This document shows, piece by piece, positions 42,234 to 51,712 of a stretch of DNA of 64,000 bases (positions are counted from its first letter, which is position 1; each line of letters begins with the position of its first letter). Under the pieces are notes generated by a model. That model did no database searches. It was not told the DNA's origin and saw nothing but the letters and a program-made list of their open reading frames with translations. The translations under genes were made by a program, and so were the position numbers. Origin of the DNA: Oscillibacter hominis. Its GTDB lineage: Bacteria > Bacillota > Clostridia > Oscillospirales > Oscillospiraceae. The stretch is taken from contig NZ_CP060490.1 in NCBI RefSeq assembly GCF_014334055.1, positions 2,666,001 through 2,730,000 on the forward strand, given 5' to 3'.

Positions 42234-43166
42234 TCAGTAGCTGAGCAGGATGGAACGTACGATCTCCACAAACCGGGGGCGGTCCACGCCCAGCACCACA
42301 AAAGCGTTGTGCTGGGGGAACTGCTTGTCGCTCCAGAGGTCGGTGACGGTCTTGCCCGTGGTGATGGAGCCGCGGGTCTCCACATAGACCCCGGCCTCCT
42401 CGCCGGAGAAGAGCTGGGGATGGGTGAGGTACAGCACCGGGCACACGTCATGGAGGCAGAGGCCCGGCTTGCTGACCCGTTCGCTGAAGGCCATGGCCAG
42501 CCGGGTGCTCTGCTGGAAGAACCGGCACACTGGCGTCCCGGCCCGGCCCAGCTCTTCCACCTCCTTGGGGGAGAGATAGGCATCCATCGTCACATCCAGG
42601 CCGCACATGACGATGGGGATGCCGGACTGGAAGACCATCTGGGCCGCGTGAGGGTCTACAAAGATGTTGAATTCCGCGCAGGGGGTGGCATTGCCGCCCT
42701 GGGCCGCGCCGCCCATAATGGCGATCCGCTCCACCAGGTCTTTCAGGTCCGGGTGCTTGCTCAGTGCAATGGCCAGATTGGTCAGCGGCCCAATGGCAAT
42801 CACCTGCAGGTGTCCGCCCTCCGCCCGTGCCGCGGCGTAGAGGGCGTCCCAGGCCGGAAGCGTCTCCTCCATCAGGGGCGAGGGGGGCAGTTCCACGCCG
42901 CCCAGGCCGTTTTCCCCGTGGACATAGGGCGCGGTGGTAAGCGGCCGCAGCAGCGGGCCCTCCGCGCCCCGGTACACCGGGTAGTCCGCGCCCATCAGGC
43001 GGCAGACCCGGCGGGCGTTTTCAAAGGTGTGGTGCAGCTCCACATTGCCGGCCACGGCGGAGATGCCCACAATCCGCAGTTGGGGGAGCCGGTGGGCCAC
43101 CAACAGCGCCGCCGCGTCGTCCACGCCTGTGTCGCAGTCAATCCAGACGGGAATGCGCTCCATCAT
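42234..43166 (-). CDS. nucleoside hydrolase (inosine/uridine-preferring family), copy 2
   Basis: The 310-aa enzyme hydrolyses the N-glycosidic bond of ribonucleosides to base and ribose. The calcium-binding motif IDCDTGVDDAAAL is at residues 9-21. GPLTNLAIALSKHPDL, IMGGAAQGGNATPCAEFNIFVDPHAA and LDVT are the other family blocks. It is the last gene of the nucleoside uptake operon and overlaps the preceding hydrolase by four bases. Base preference cannot be read from sequence. Confidence 0.93.
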   Translation of the reverse strand: MMERIPVWIDCDTGVDDAAALLVAHRLPQLRIVGISAVAGNVELHHTFENARRVCRLMGADYPVYRGAEGPLLRPLTTAPYVHGENGLGGVELPPSPLMEETLPAWDALYAAARAEGGHLQVIAIGPLTNLAIALSKHPDLKDLVERIAIMGGAAQGGNATPCAEFNIFVDPHAAQMVFQSGIPIVMCGLDVTMDAYLSPKEVEELGRAGTPVCRFFQQSTRLAMAFSERVSKPGLCLHDVCPVLYLTHPQLFSGEEAGVYVETRGSITTGKTVTDLWSDKQFPQHNAFVVLGVDRPRFVEIVRSILLSY

Positions 43167-44110
43167 CCCTTCACCTCCTCATAGCCTTCTGCGCCCTCCA
43201 CCAAAAGGTCTACAAACCCCTGGCGGTCCAGGTCCAGAATACACCGGGCGTTGGGCGGCCTGCCCGTTCGGCCGTGGAGGTCACCCACGGTGCAGCCCCG
43301 GCAGTACTCGCCGCAGGTCTCGACCTCCACATAGAGGTCCCGGGTTTCGAAAAGCTCCGGGTGCAGCAGCACCGCCACGGCCACCGCGTCGTGGACCGGC
43401 GCGCCGGCGTAGCCGATGGAGCGGTGGAACTGGTAGAAGAACTCCAGCCAATCCGCCACCACCCGCGCCACATGGTTCCCCACCGCCCGGATGCGCTGGA
43501 AGTCCTCCGGAAAGACCAGCGCCTTTTCCGTCACATCCAGCCCCGCCATGGTGACGGGAAGGCCGGAGGAGAAGACGATCTGCGCCGCCTCCGGGTCGCA
43601 GAGGATGTTGAATTCCGCCGCCGGCGTCCAGTTGCCGTAGGCGATGCCGCCGCCCATCAGGGAAATGCGGCCGATCTTGGGCTTGAGCTCCGGGTGGGAC
43701 AGCAGCAGCGCCGCCACATTGGTCTGGGGGCCGGTGGAGACGATGGTCACTGGTTCCCTGGCCTCCGACAGGACTTGGGCCATCAGCTCCACCGCGTTCA
43801 GAGGGGAGAGCGCCATGGCCGGCTCCGGCAGCTTGGGGCCGTCCAGCCCGGTCTGGCCGTGGATGTTCCCGGCGCTCACCACCTCGCTGAGCAGCGGCCG
43901 GGGCAGGCCCCTGGCCACCGGTGCCCCGATGCCCAGAAGCGTGCAGACCCGCAGGGCGTTGTAGGTGGTTTTTTCAATGGTCTGGTTGCCGTTGGAGGAG
44001 GTGACGGCCAAAATGTCCAGCCGGGGGCTGGAGCGGGCCAGCACCCAGGCGATGGCGTCGTCGTGGCCCGGATCGCCGTCCAGGATCACGGGAATGCGTT
44101 GCTTCATCAA
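43163..44110 (-). CDS. nucleoside hydrolase, copy 1
   Basis: The 315-aa paralogue of the next gene has the metal motif LDGDPGHDDAIAW, NIHGQTGLDGPKL, TGPQTNVAALLLSHPEL and LMGGGIAYGNWTPAAEFNILCDPEAAQIV. It differs clearly from copy 2, so the two may prefer different nucleosides (purine against pyrimidine, for example). It begins 61 bases after the permease gene on the same strand. The stop and next ATG overlap. Confidence 0.93.
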   Translation of the reverse strand: MMKQRIPVILDGDPGHDDAIAWVLARSSPRLDILAVTSSNGNQTIEKTTYNALRVCTLLGIGAPVARGLPRPLLSEVVSAGNIHGQTGLDGPKLPEPAMALSPLNAVELMAQVLSEAREPVTIVSTGPQTNVAALLLSHPELKPKIGRISLMGGGIAYGNWTPAAEFNILCDPEAAQIVFSSGLPVTMAGLDVTEKALVFPEDFQRIRAVGNHVARVVADWLEFFYQFHRSIGYAGAPVHDAVAVAVLLHPELFETRDLYVEVETCGEYCRGCTVGDLHGRTGRPPNARCILDLDRQGFVDLLVEGAEGYEEVKG

Positions 44111-44171
44111 TGGAAACCCTCCCTTGCTTCACTGAGAGATACTGGGAACTGCCTACTTGCCGGGAAAGAGG

Positions 44172-45152
44172 CTATCCCCGTTTGGCGGCCTCTGCCAGCG
44201 CGGCGGCAGAGTGCTGGCGGCGGATGCGCCGCCGGGTGGCAAGAGCGAAGACCACCAGGCCCAAAATGGTGACCAGATAGGGGATGGGGGACACCAGGTT
44301 GGAGTCTGCGCCAAGGGCGGAGACCTTGATGCCCAGGGCCTGGGCAAAGCCGAAGACCAGGGCGGAGAGCATGGAGCCAAGGGGCTCGCCGGCGCCCATG
44401 GCCTGGGCGGCCAGGGCGATGAAGCCGCGTCCGGCCACCATGTCCTGGGACCAGCCCATGGCGTAGTACATGGACATGAACGCGCCGCCGAAGCCCGCCA
44501 TGGCGCCGGAGAAGGCGATGCCCACATATTTGATCTTCAGTACGCTGACTCCCACCGATGCGGCGGCATTGGGATTTTCCCCCACGGAGCGGATGTTCAG
44601 CCCCAGGGAGGTCTTGTAGAGCATGACCCAGGTGAGGAACACCAGCAAAAAGGCCAGATAGGTCAGGATGCAGTGGCCGGAGAGGATATCGCCCACCAGG
44701 GGGATGTTCCGGATCAGGGGAATATCCCAGGAGGGGATCTGCAGATTTTTGGTGATGAGCGAGGTGGTGGAGGCCAGGGCCTTGCCCTCGGTCAGGTTGG
44801 TGATGACCTTGACCAGGAAGAGCGTGCCGCCGGAGCCCACCATGTTCATGGCAATGCCCACAAGGATGATGTCGGTCTTCAGGTTGAAGGCGAAAAAGCC
44901 CATCACAAGGCCCATCAGCGTGCCAAGGAGCAGCGCCACCAGCACCCCCACGAACCAGCTGCCGGTCCAGTAGCAGGAAAGGGAGCCGAAAAGGGCGGAG
45001 ACCATCATGATGCCCTCAAGGCCGATGTTGGAGATGCCCGCCTTTTCCGCCACCACGGCGCCCAGCGTGGCAAAGAGGATGGGCGCGGTGATGCGCAGGA
45101 CGGAGAAGAAAAACTCAGCGGTAAGGATCCGTTCGATCAAAAGGCTAAACAT
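44172..45152 (-). CDS. nucleoside ABC transporter permease, NupQ-type
   Basis: The 326-aa membrane protein of the BPD_transp_2 family contains GISNIGLEGIMMVSALFG, GLNIRSVGENPNAAASVGVSVLKIKYVGIAFSGAMAGFGGA and GRGFIALAAQAMGAGEPLGSMLSALVFG. It forms the transport channel with the next permease. Its ATG overlaps the upstream permease stop by eight bases. With the BMP-type binding protein this is a guanosine/purine nucleoside importer of the NupNOPQ type. Confidence 0.92.
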   Translation of the reverse strand: MFSLLIERILTAEFFFSVLRITAPILFATLGAVVAEKAGISNIGLEGIMMVSALFGSLSCYWTGSWFVGVLVALLLGTLMGLVMGFFAFNLKTDIILVGIAMNMVGSGGTLFLVKVITNLTEGKALASTTSLITKNLQIPSWDIPLIRNIPLVGDILSGHCILTYLAFLLVFLTWVMLYKTSLGLNIRSVGENPNAAASVGVSVLKIKYVGIAFSGAMAGFGGAFMSMYYAMGWSQDMVAGRGFIALAAQAMGAGEPLGSMLSALVFGFAQALGIKVSALGADSNLVSPIPYLVTILGLVVFALATRRRIRRQHSAAALAEAAKRG

Positions 45153-46290
45153 GCTTCACGCCTCCTTCCTCCGCGGCGGCCTTCTGGGCCAGCTCCTCCT
45201 GAGTGCTTCGGACCACCAGCTTCTGGCGGTAGCGGGAGAGGAACTGCTCTGCGGCAAAGAAGAGGAAAATGACTGCCTGGATGATGTCGATGAGCTGGTA
45301 GGGGACTCCGGAGTAAGTGGACATCAGATTGCATCCCTTGTCCAAATAGGCCATAAAGAAGGCGGCAAAGGGCACAAAGATGGGGTTGTTGCCCGCCAGG
45401 ATGGCAATGGTGATGCCGGTCCAGCCGTAGCCAGGCAGCGCGCTCCAGGAGAAGGTGCTGTAGCGGCCCAGCATCTCCAGCCCGCCGCCCATGCCCGCCA
45501 GCACACCGCCCAGCACCTGGGCCAGGACGATGACGGCGCCCACCTTCATACCGGAGTACATGGCAAAGTCCTTGTTGATGCCGATCATGCGGATGGCATA
45601 GCCCCAGCGGGTGCGGTACATGAACAGGGCCGTCAGCACCACAAAGAGGATGGCCACCACAAAGCCCCAGGAGAGCTTGGAGCCATTTTCCACCAGCTGG
45701 GGCACCTGGGCGGTGGGCTGGAAGGGGAAGGTCTGAATCTGGCCCTTGCTCTTGTCGGCCAGATGGCTGTTGACCATGTACTTGATGAAGTACATGACCA
45801 CATAGTTGAGCATCAGCGAGCACACCATTTCGCTGACGTCCAGCTTCACCTTCAAAAGCGCCGGGATCAGCATCATGGCGCCGCAGGCCAGCGCCCCGGC
45901 CAGGATGCAGACCACCACATGGATGCCGGCGCCCAGGTTCAGGTAGATGGCGCACAGCGCGGCCACAAAGGCGCCCAGCATGGCGCCGCCCTCGCCGCCT
46001 AAGTTGAACTGGTTGGCGGAAAACATGACGCACACGGAAAGGCCCGTGAAGATGGTGGGGATCATGGAGGCCAGGATGTCGCAGAGGTTTTTGATGCTCA
46101 GCGAGCCGTTGGCACGGAAGGCCGGGCCGATGAGCAGCTGGTGCAGCGCGCCGGCGGTCTGGCTGAGCTTTTGGGAGAAGCTGCCGCCCTCGGCGCAGAT
46201 GAAAATAAGAACGGTGGCCACAAGTAGGGCGATGCAGATGGCGGCCAGGCCCCGGACGAGGCCGAAGATCAGGTTCCTTCTTTTACTCAT
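45145..46290 (-). CDS. nucleoside ABC transporter permease, NupP-type
   Basis: The 381-aa integral membrane protein has an N-terminal helix (GLAAICIALLVATVLIFICA) and many further helices, with FSANQFNLGGEGGAMLGAFVAALCA and RMIGINKDFAMYSGMKVGAVIVLAQVLGGVLAGMGGGLEMLG. This is the larger of the two permeases typical of BMP-family nucleoside importers. It overlaps the ATPase gene and the next permease by eight bases each. Confidence 0.92.
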   Translation of the reverse strand: MSKRRNLIFGLVRGLAAICIALLVATVLIFICAEGGSFSQKLSQTAGALHQLLIGPAFRANGSLSIKNLCDILASMIPTIFTGLSVCVMFSANQFNLGGEGGAMLGAFVAALCAIYLNLGAGIHVVVCILAGALACGAMMLIPALLKVKLDVSEMVCSLMLNYVVMYFIKYMVNSHLADKSKGQIQTFPFQPTAQVPQLVENGSKLSWGFVVAILFVVLTALFMYRTRWGYAIRMIGINKDFAMYSGMKVGAVIVLAQVLGGVLAGMGGGLEMLGRYSTFSWSALPGYGWTGITIAILAGNNPIFVPFAAFFMAYLDKGCNLMSTYSGVPYQLIDIIQAVIFLFFAAEQFLSRYRQKLVVRSTQEELAQKAAAEEGGVKHV

Positions 46291-47842
46291 GGCACACCCT
46301 CCCGATCTGCTCGGACGGCTGGTGCTGAAGACCCAGCATGTACTCGCCCATGATCTCGTCGTTCAGCGCGTCCGTATCCTCGAAATAGGCGGCGATTTTC
46401 CCGCCGTACATGACAATCAGGCTGTCCGAAAGCTCCATGACCTCATTGAGGTCGGCGCTGACCAGCAGCACCGCGATGCCGGAGCGGGACAGCTCCACCA
46501 GCTTGCGGCGGATGAACTCCGTGGCGCCCACGTCGATGCCCCGGGTGGGCTGGTCGGCGATGATCAGCGCCGGGGAGTTGGAGAACTCCCGGGCCACCAC
46601 CACCTTTTGGATGTTGCCGCCGGAGAGCATTTTTACCTGCTGGGCCCGGGACTTGCAGAGCACGGTGTAGTCGCCGATCAGCCGGTCCGACTCCTCGTGG
46701 ATGGCCTTCATATTGAACAGGGGGCCGCGGTTGAGGCGTTTGGCGCTGCACCGGTCGGCGATCAGGTTCTCCTCGATGGTGCCGCCGCCGGCAATGCCGT
46801 AGAGCATCCGGTCCTCCGGCACCAGGGAGACGCCAAGTTCCCGGATCCGCCCCTGGGAGAGGCCCAGGATGGAGGTCCCGTTGACCTCGATGGAGCCGGA
46901 GTTGGGCGTGTTCAGATGGAAGAGCATATCCACCAGCTCCTTCTGGCCGTTGCCCTCCACGCCGGCGATGCCTAAGATCTCGCCCTTTCGCAGGTCAAAA
47001 GACACCTTATCCAGCATCTTTTTGCCCCACTCGTTCACGTATTCCACGTCCCGCACCCGCAGCACGGTGTCGCCGGGCCTGGCCTTCTCCTTCTCCACCT
47101 TCAGCACCACGTCCCGGCCCACCATCAGCCGGGAGATTTTCTCCGGCGTCACGTCCCGCGTCTGATAGACGCCCATGGACTTACCCGCGCGCATGATGGT
47201 CAGCCGGTCGGTGATCTGCATGATCTCGTTGAGCTTGTGGGAGATGAAGATGATTGTATATCCCTGATCTTTCAGGTGAATCAGCTCTTTGAAGAGCTCA
47301 GAGGTCTCTTGGGTTGTGAGGACGGCGGTGGGTTCGTCCAGGATGAGGATTTTGGCGCCGCGGACCAGCGCCTTGAGGATTTCCACCTTTTGCTTCATGC
47401 CCACGGGGATGTCCATGACCTTGGCGTCCGGATCCACGTGGAGGTTGAACTTTTCTGAGTATTCCCGGGTGATTTCAGTGGCCCGCCTGCGGTCAATGAA
47501 CAGGCCGGATTTTTTGGGAACCATGCCCAGCACCATGTTTTCCGCCACCGTCAGGCTGGGCACCAGCATGAAGTGCTGGTGCACCATGCCGATCCCCTTG
47601 GAGATCGCCGCGGTGGGGGAGGTGAGGCTGACCTTTTCGCCGTTGACCCGGATTTCGCCCTCCGTGGGCTGCTCCAGGCCAAAGAGCATTTTCATCAGTG
47701 TGGATTTTCCCGCTCCGTTTTCGCCCATCAGCGCATGGATTTCACCCCTGCGGACGGAAAAATCCACATTCTGATTGGCGGCAATGCCGTTGGGGTACAC
47801 CTTGGTGATCCCCTTCATCTGGACGACATACTCTTCTTCCAT
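46283..47842 (-). CDS. nucleoside ABC transporter ATP-binding protein, NupO-type (tandem ATPases)
   Basis: The 519-aa protein carries two ABC ATPase domains, as in sugar- and nucleoside-type importers. The first has Walker A GENGAGKSTLMKML, signature VGMKQKVEILKAL and Walker B ILILDEPTAVLT. The second has GVEGNGQKELVDML in place of a normal Walker A, and LSGGNIQKVVVAREF and LIIADQPTRGID. The second site is degenerate, which is usual for this class. It follows bmpA after a 100-base gap with a hairpin. Confidence 0.94.
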   Translation of the reverse strand: MEEEYVVQMKGITKVYPNGIAANQNVDFSVRRGEIHALMGENGAGKSTLMKMLFGLEQPTEGEIRVNGEKVSLTSPTAAISKGIGMVHQHFMLVPSLTVAENMVLGMVPKKSGLFIDRRRATEITREYSEKFNLHVDPDAKVMDIPVGMKQKVEILKALVRGAKILILDEPTAVLTTQETSELFKELIHLKDQGYTIIFISHKLNEIMQITDRLTIMRAGKSMGVYQTRDVTPEKISRLMVGRDVVLKVEKEKARPGDTVLRVRDVEYVNEWGKKMLDKVSFDLRKGEILGIAGVEGNGQKELVDMLFHLNTPNSGSIEVNGTSILGLSQGRIRELGVSLVPEDRMLYGIAGGGTIEENLIADRCSAKRLNRGPLFNMKAIHEESDRLIGDYTVLCKSRAQQVKMLSGGNIQKVVVAREFSNSPALIIADQPTRGIDVGATEFIRRKLVELSRSGIAVLLVSADLNEVMELSDSLIVMYGGKIAAYFEDTDALNDEIMGEYMLGLQHQPSEQIGRVCHE

Positions 47843-47901
47843 ATGGGCTCCTCCCGCTTTCTCTGAACTCTGCGGCCGGGGAACGGCCGGTTTGATACGG
47901 C

Positions 47902-47925
47902 AAGAGGGGGCAGATGCCCCCTCTT
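47902..47925 (-). other. hairpin between bmpA and the ATPase gene
   Basis: AAGAGGGGGCA, loop, TGCCCCCTCTT: an 11-bp perfect stem 18 bases after the bmpA stop, without a T-run on the minus strand. A stem here commonly protects binding-protein mRNA or partly stops transcription, so that more binding protein than transporter is made. Confidence 0.7.
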
Positions 47926-47942
47926 ACGTTTGATTTGCTTTC

Positions 47943-49091
47943 TTACGGACGGACGGCTTCGCGCAGATCCGCCACAGCGCCGGAGGTATCGCCAATGGCG
48001 GTGGGGACGGTGATCTCGCCGGCCAGGATGCCGTCCTGAGCAGCCTGGACAGCGGCCTTGGTGTCGTCGGAGGCGTATGTAGCAAAGTTCTTGTCGGTGA
48101 CGATGCCAACGCCGCCCTCGGCGATGCCTAACAGGATGTTCTGCCCGAACAGGTCCTCACCCGCATCCCACTGGTCAAAGAACCACACCAGGGAATTGCC
48201 GATGTTCTTCAGCCCGGAGGTCAGGGTGATGGCGGCCAGGTCGGAGGAGAGGGTCAGCTCCTGGTCGGAGTCCACGCCGATGAACCAGGCTTTGCCGCTC
48301 TCCAGGGCGGCCTCAGCGGCGCCATTGCCGGCGTTGCCCGCAACGCCCCAGATGATGTCGCACTTGTTGTCGTTGATCATGGACAGGCCGTATTCCTTGG
48401 CGATGGCGGTGTCCACATAGTCGTTGGTGTAACGGGTGTCCACCTTCACATCCGCGTTGACGCTCTGGGCGCCCAGGATGAAGCCGTACAGGAAGTCGTT
48501 GATGACGGGGCTGTCCACGCCGCCGACAAAGCCGATCACCGCGTCTTCATTGATCTTTTCCAGGTTGGTGTCCGTGGTCATGTTGGCGGCAAATACGCCC
48601 ACCAGGTAGCCCATGTCGTTCTGCTTGTAGTTGATGTTGACCACGTTGGGCTGGCTGGACTCGGAGTCGTAGATCAGATACTTCTGATCCGGATACTGGG
48701 CAGCCACCTCATCCAGGTACTCCGGCATCTGATAGGTGCCGCAGACGATCAGGTCGTACTCCCCGGATTCGGAGACCTCGTACAGGGTGGAAAGCCAGCT
48801 GGGCTGATCCTCGTCGGTGCCGCCCATCTCAATGGTCTTGTACTCGATGCGGCCTGCCGCCTTCAGCTCGGCCAGGCCGGACTCGGCGGAGTCAAAGAAA
48901 GACTTGTCGCCCAGATTGCCGTTGACCAGGTTGCAGACATTGTAGACCTTTCCGCCGCTCTCTCCGGAAGAGGAAGCGCTTCCGCTGCCTGCCGCCGAGG
49001 AGCCGCTTCCACTGCCGGAGCCGGTGCCGCCGCAGGCCGCAAGAGACAGCGACATGGCAAGGGCAAGAAGCAATGCAAATACCTTTTTCAT
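47943..49091 (-). CDS. bmpA: BMP-family nucleoside-binding lipoprotein
   Basis: The 382-aa lipoprotein has signal and lipobox SLAACG (Cys near 20), a Gly/Ser linker and a periplasmic-binding fold of the BMP/PnrA/Med type: VYNVCNLVNGNLGDKSFFDSAESG, YPDQKYLIYDSESSQPNVVN, DAVIGFVGGVDSPVINDFLYGFILGAQ and DIIWGVAGNAGNGAAEAAL. Relatives bind purine nucleosides. It leads the uptake operon, with TTGGAGGG before ATG 49091 and a near-consensus promoter upstream. Confidence 0.94.
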   Translation of the reverse strand: MKKVFALLLALAMSLSLAACGGTGSGSGSGSSAAGSGSASSSGESGGKVYNVCNLVNGNLGDKSFFDSAESGLAELKAAGRIEYKTIEMGGTDEDQPSWLSTLYEVSESGEYDLIVCGTYQMPEYLDEVAAQYPDQKYLIYDSESSQPNVVNINYKQNDMGYLVGVFAANMTTDTNLEKINEDAVIGFVGGVDSPVINDFLYGFILGAQSVNADVKVDTRYTNDYVDTAIAKEYGLSMINDNKCDIIWGVAGNAGNGAAEAALESGKAWFIGVDSDQELTLSSDLAAITLTSGLKNIGNSLVWFFDQWDAGEDLFGQNILLGIAEGGVGIVTDKNFATYASDDTKAAVQAAQDGILAGEITVPTAIGDTSGAVADLREAVRP

Positions 49092-49174
49092 GCAAAACCC
49101 TCCAAAAATAAAATAATCCCTCGTCTTTGCTATCAACTGTATCAACAGGGATATCAAGAACTTGGGATAAAGCA

Positions 49175-49203
49175 ATTGTAAACTGTTTCCGAATCAGTGT
49201 CAA
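49175..49203 (-). promoter_or_regulatory. sigma-A promoter of the nucleoside uptake operon
   Basis: On the minus strand TTGACA (49203-49198), 17 bases, TACAAT (49180-49175), giving an untranslated leader of about 75 nt before bmpA. Confidence 0.85.
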
Positions 49204-49292
49204 TTTCAACGAAAAAATTTATCTGTTTTCCACAAAAAATTTTAGTATTTCTTTACACTCTGATTAACTTAGGCTGTTCGGGCCGCTTCTGC

Positions 49293-49322
49293 TTGACGCT
49301 TGCGGCAAAAAAGCGGTATCAT
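49293..49322 (+). promoter_or_regulatory. sigma-A promoter of the adenosine deaminase operon
   Basis: TTGACG (49293-49298), 18 bases, TATCAT (49317-49322). It is divergent from the bmpA promoter, 90 bases away, so one regulator could control both operons. Confidence 0.75.
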
Positions 49323-49351
49323 GGGACAAACAAAGGAGAGGGGGCTGCGCA

Positions 49352-50371
49352 ATGATCCGCTTTCCCAAGATAGACCTGCACCTGCATTTGGACGGCTCCG
49401 TGGAGCCGGAGACGATCTGGGTGCTGGCGGCGCAGCAGGGCGTGACGGTGGGCGGCGGCTCGCCGGAGGGATACCGCCGGTTGATCGCGGAGTCCGCCAA
49501 CTGCGGCAGCGTCAACCGGTATCTTGAGATGTTTGAGACCCCCCTTGCCGTGATGCAGGACCGGGAGAGTCTGACGCGCGTCACCCGGGAGCTGATCGAA
49601 ACCCTGTCTGCCCAGGGGCTTTGCTATGCGGAGGTGCGCTTCGCGCCCCAGCTCCACACCCGGCGGGGCCTTTCCCAGGCCGATGCGGTGGAGGCCGTGA
49701 TCGAGGGGCGGCGCCAGGCTCTGGAGTCCCGCCCGGGGATCGGCATCGGCATCCTGCTGTGCACCATGTGCGTGGGGCCGGAGGCGGCCAATTGGAAAGA
49801 GAACTGGGAAACAGCGGAGCTGGCCGGGGCCTATCTGGGCCGGGGCGTCGCGGGCATGGACCTGGCCGGGGCCGAGGGGATCGTGCCCCTTAGGAACTTT
49901 GCGCCCCTCTTCCACCGGGCCTTGGAGCTGGGCGTGCCCTGCACCTGCCATGCCGGAGACAGCCAGGGACCTGAGACGGTCCGCGAGGCCATGGACTTCG
50001 GCGTCCGGCGCATCGGCCACGGCCACCGCATCTGTGAGGACAAAGACCTGTGCCGCAGGGCGGCGGCGGAGGGGATCGTCCTGGAGATCTGCCCCACCAG
50101 CAACATCCAGTGCCGCACCCAGCCCTCCTACCGGGCCCATCCGGCCAAGGCGCTGCTGGACATGGGGATTGCCGTAACCATCAACACGGACAACATGGCC
50201 CTGGCCGGCGTCAGCCTGGATACGGAGTACGGCCACTGCCTCAGGGAAATGGGCTTTTCAGAGAAGGACCTGGTGCGCATGGCCCGTAACGCCGTGGAAG
50301 GGGCCTTTTTGCCGGAGGCGGAGAAAACTGTGCTGAGAAACCGGCTGGATCAGGCGGAGAAGAGCCGCTGA
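49352..50371 (+). CDS. add: adenosine deaminase
   Basis: The 339-aa enzyme converts adenosine to inosine and deoxyadenosine to deoxyinosine. KIDLHLHLDGSVEPETI has the HxH zinc motif. AEVRFAPQLH, CHAGDSQGPE, RIGHGHRICED and the late VTINTDNMALAGVSLDTEY complete the metal and catalytic residues (the CHAGD stretch is catalytic). AAAGGAGAGG lies about 15 bases before the ATG. It is the first gene of a plus-strand purine salvage run. Confidence 0.94.
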   Translation: MIRFPKIDLHLHLDGSVEPETIWVLAAQQGVTVGGGSPEGYRRLIAESANCGSVNRYLEMFETPLAVMQDRESLTRVTRELIETLSAQGLCYAEVRFAPQLHTRRGLSQADAVEAVIEGRRQALESRPGIGIGILLCTMCVGPEAANWKENWETAELAGAYLGRGVAGMDLAGAEGIVPLRNFAPLFHRALELGVPCTCHAGDSQGPETVREAMDFGVRRIGHGHRICEDKDLCRRAAAEGIVLEICPTSNIQCRTQPSYRAHPAKALLDMGIAVTINTDNMALAGVSLDTEYGHCLREMGFSEKDLVRMARNAVEGAFLPEAEKTVLRNRLDQAEKSR

Positions 50372-50408
50372 GCCTCACTGCCGGACTGAATAAAGAAAGG
50401 AAGCAATC

Positions 50409-50942
50409 ATGGAAGAGTATCTTTTTGTCATCGACTATCAAAACGACTTTGTGGACGGCGCCCTGGGCTTCCCCGGCGCGGAGACTCTGGACGGCCCCAT
50501 TGCCCGGCGGGTGCGCCAGTACGGCCCGGGCCGCGTCTTCTTCACCCGGGACACCCATGGTGGCGACTACCTCTCCACCCGGGAGGGCCGCCATCTGCCC
50601 GCCGTGCACTGCGTGAAGGGAAGCGCCGGGTGGGAGCTGTTCGGCGAAACGGCGGTTGCCCTGCACGAGGTGGGCGCCCAGGGGATTGACAAAGAATCCT
50701 TCGGCATCGACATCACGGACCCGGCTGTGGCGGCGGCGCTGCCGGAGCGGGCCGACCGGATCGAGCTGTGCGGCTTGGTGTCCAACATCTGCGTCATCAG
50801 CAACGCCGCAGTGCTCCAAAGCCGCTACCCCCAGGCCCAGATCGTGGTGGATGCCAGGCTGACGGGCAGCTTTGACCCAGTGCTGAATGAAAAGACGCTG
50901 GATGTGCTCCAGGGCCTTCAGGTCGAGGTCCTGGGCCGCTGA
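50409..50942 (+). CDS. isochorismatase-family cysteine hydrolase (nicotinamidase-like)
   Basis: The 177-aa protein fits cysteine amidohydrolases: Asp in FVIDYQNDFVDG (residue 9), the Lys region in HCVKGSAGW, and the nucleophile in LCGLVSNICVISNA. FFTRDTHGG is the usual HxxD-like metal stretch with one His. Nicotinamidase (nicotinamide to nicotinate) is the closest idea by motif; other small amidases are possible. AGAAAGGAAGC precedes the ATG. It lies between add and a nucleoside phosphorylase. Confidence 0.8.
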   Translation: MEEYLFVIDYQNDFVDGALGFPGAETLDGPIARRVRQYGPGRVFFTRDTHGGDYLSTREGRHLPAVHCVKGSAGWELFGETAVALHEVGAQGIDKESFGIDITDPAVAAALPERADRIELCGLVSNICVISNAAVLQSRYPQAQIVVDARLTGSFDPVLNEKTLDVLQGLQVEVLGR

Positions 50943-50971
50943 GCGGGCCCTATTTCAGAGGAGGCGAGTGC

Positions 50972-51712
50972 ATGCTTCAGCCCCATATTCAATTGGATGA
51001 GTCCCTTGGCATCCGCTGCGCCCTGCTGCCCGGCGATCCGGCCAGGGTGGATCGGATCGCATCCCACCTGCAAGAGGTTCAGGAGCTTGCTTACAACCGG
51101 GAGTTCCGCAGCCTGCGGGGCACCTACCGCGGCGTGCCGGTGCTGGCCCTTTCCACAGGCATCGGCGGCGCCTCCGCCGCCATCGCCGTGGAGGAGCTGC
51201 GCCATATCGGCGTCACGGCCATGATCCGCATCGGCTCCTGCGGCGCGCTGCAAAAAGAGATCGATCTGGGAGACCTGATCTTCGCCTGCGGCGCAATCCG
51301 GGACGACGGCGCCTCCCGGGCCTATGCGGATTTGCGCTACCCGGCGGTGCCGGACGACGGGCTGCTGCGCTGCTGCCAGGCCGCTGCGGCGGAGCAGGGC
51401 TGGCCCTTTCACACAGGGCTGGTCCGCAGCCACGACAGCTTTTACATCGACGATCAGGAGGAGGTCTCCAACCGCTGGTCCGCCCTGGGCGTATTGGGGG
51501 CCGACATGGAGACGGCGGCCCTGTTCACCGTGGGAAGGCTGCGGGGCGTGCGCACCGCGTCCATTCTCAACAATGTGGTGCTGTGGGGCCGGGACACCGC
51601 CGGCTCCATTGGGGACTACGCCGGCGGCGAGGACAGGACCGCCCTGGGGGAGGCCAGGGAAATCCTGGTGGCCCTGGAGGCCCTTTATCGAATGGAGGAG
51701 GAAACAAGATGA
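50972..51712 (+). CDS. nucleoside phosphorylase (uridine/purine nucleoside phosphorylase family)
   Basis: The 246-aa enzyme has the PNP/UDP family blocks RCALLPGDPARVDRIASHL, STGIGGASAAIAVEELRHIG, IRIGSCGALQKEIDLGDL and GVLGADMETAALFTVGRLRG. It splits nucleosides with phosphate to base and ribose-1-phosphate. The layout resembles uridine phosphorylase (DeoD/Udp hexamer type), but an inosine-specific role is possible next to adenosine deaminase. GAGGAGG is upstream. The stop overlaps the following ATG. Confidence 0.9.
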   Translation: MLQPHIQLDESLGIRCALLPGDPARVDRIASHLQEVQELAYNREFRSLRGTYRGVPVLALSTGIGGASAAIAVEELRHIGVTAMIRIGSCGALQKEIDLGDLIFACGAIRDDGASRAYADLRYPAVPDDGLLRCCQAAAAEQGWPFHTGLVRSHDSFYIDDQEEVSNRWSALGVLGADMETAALFTVGRLRGVRTASILNNVVLWGRDTAGSIGDYAGGEDRTALGEAREILVALEALYRMEEETR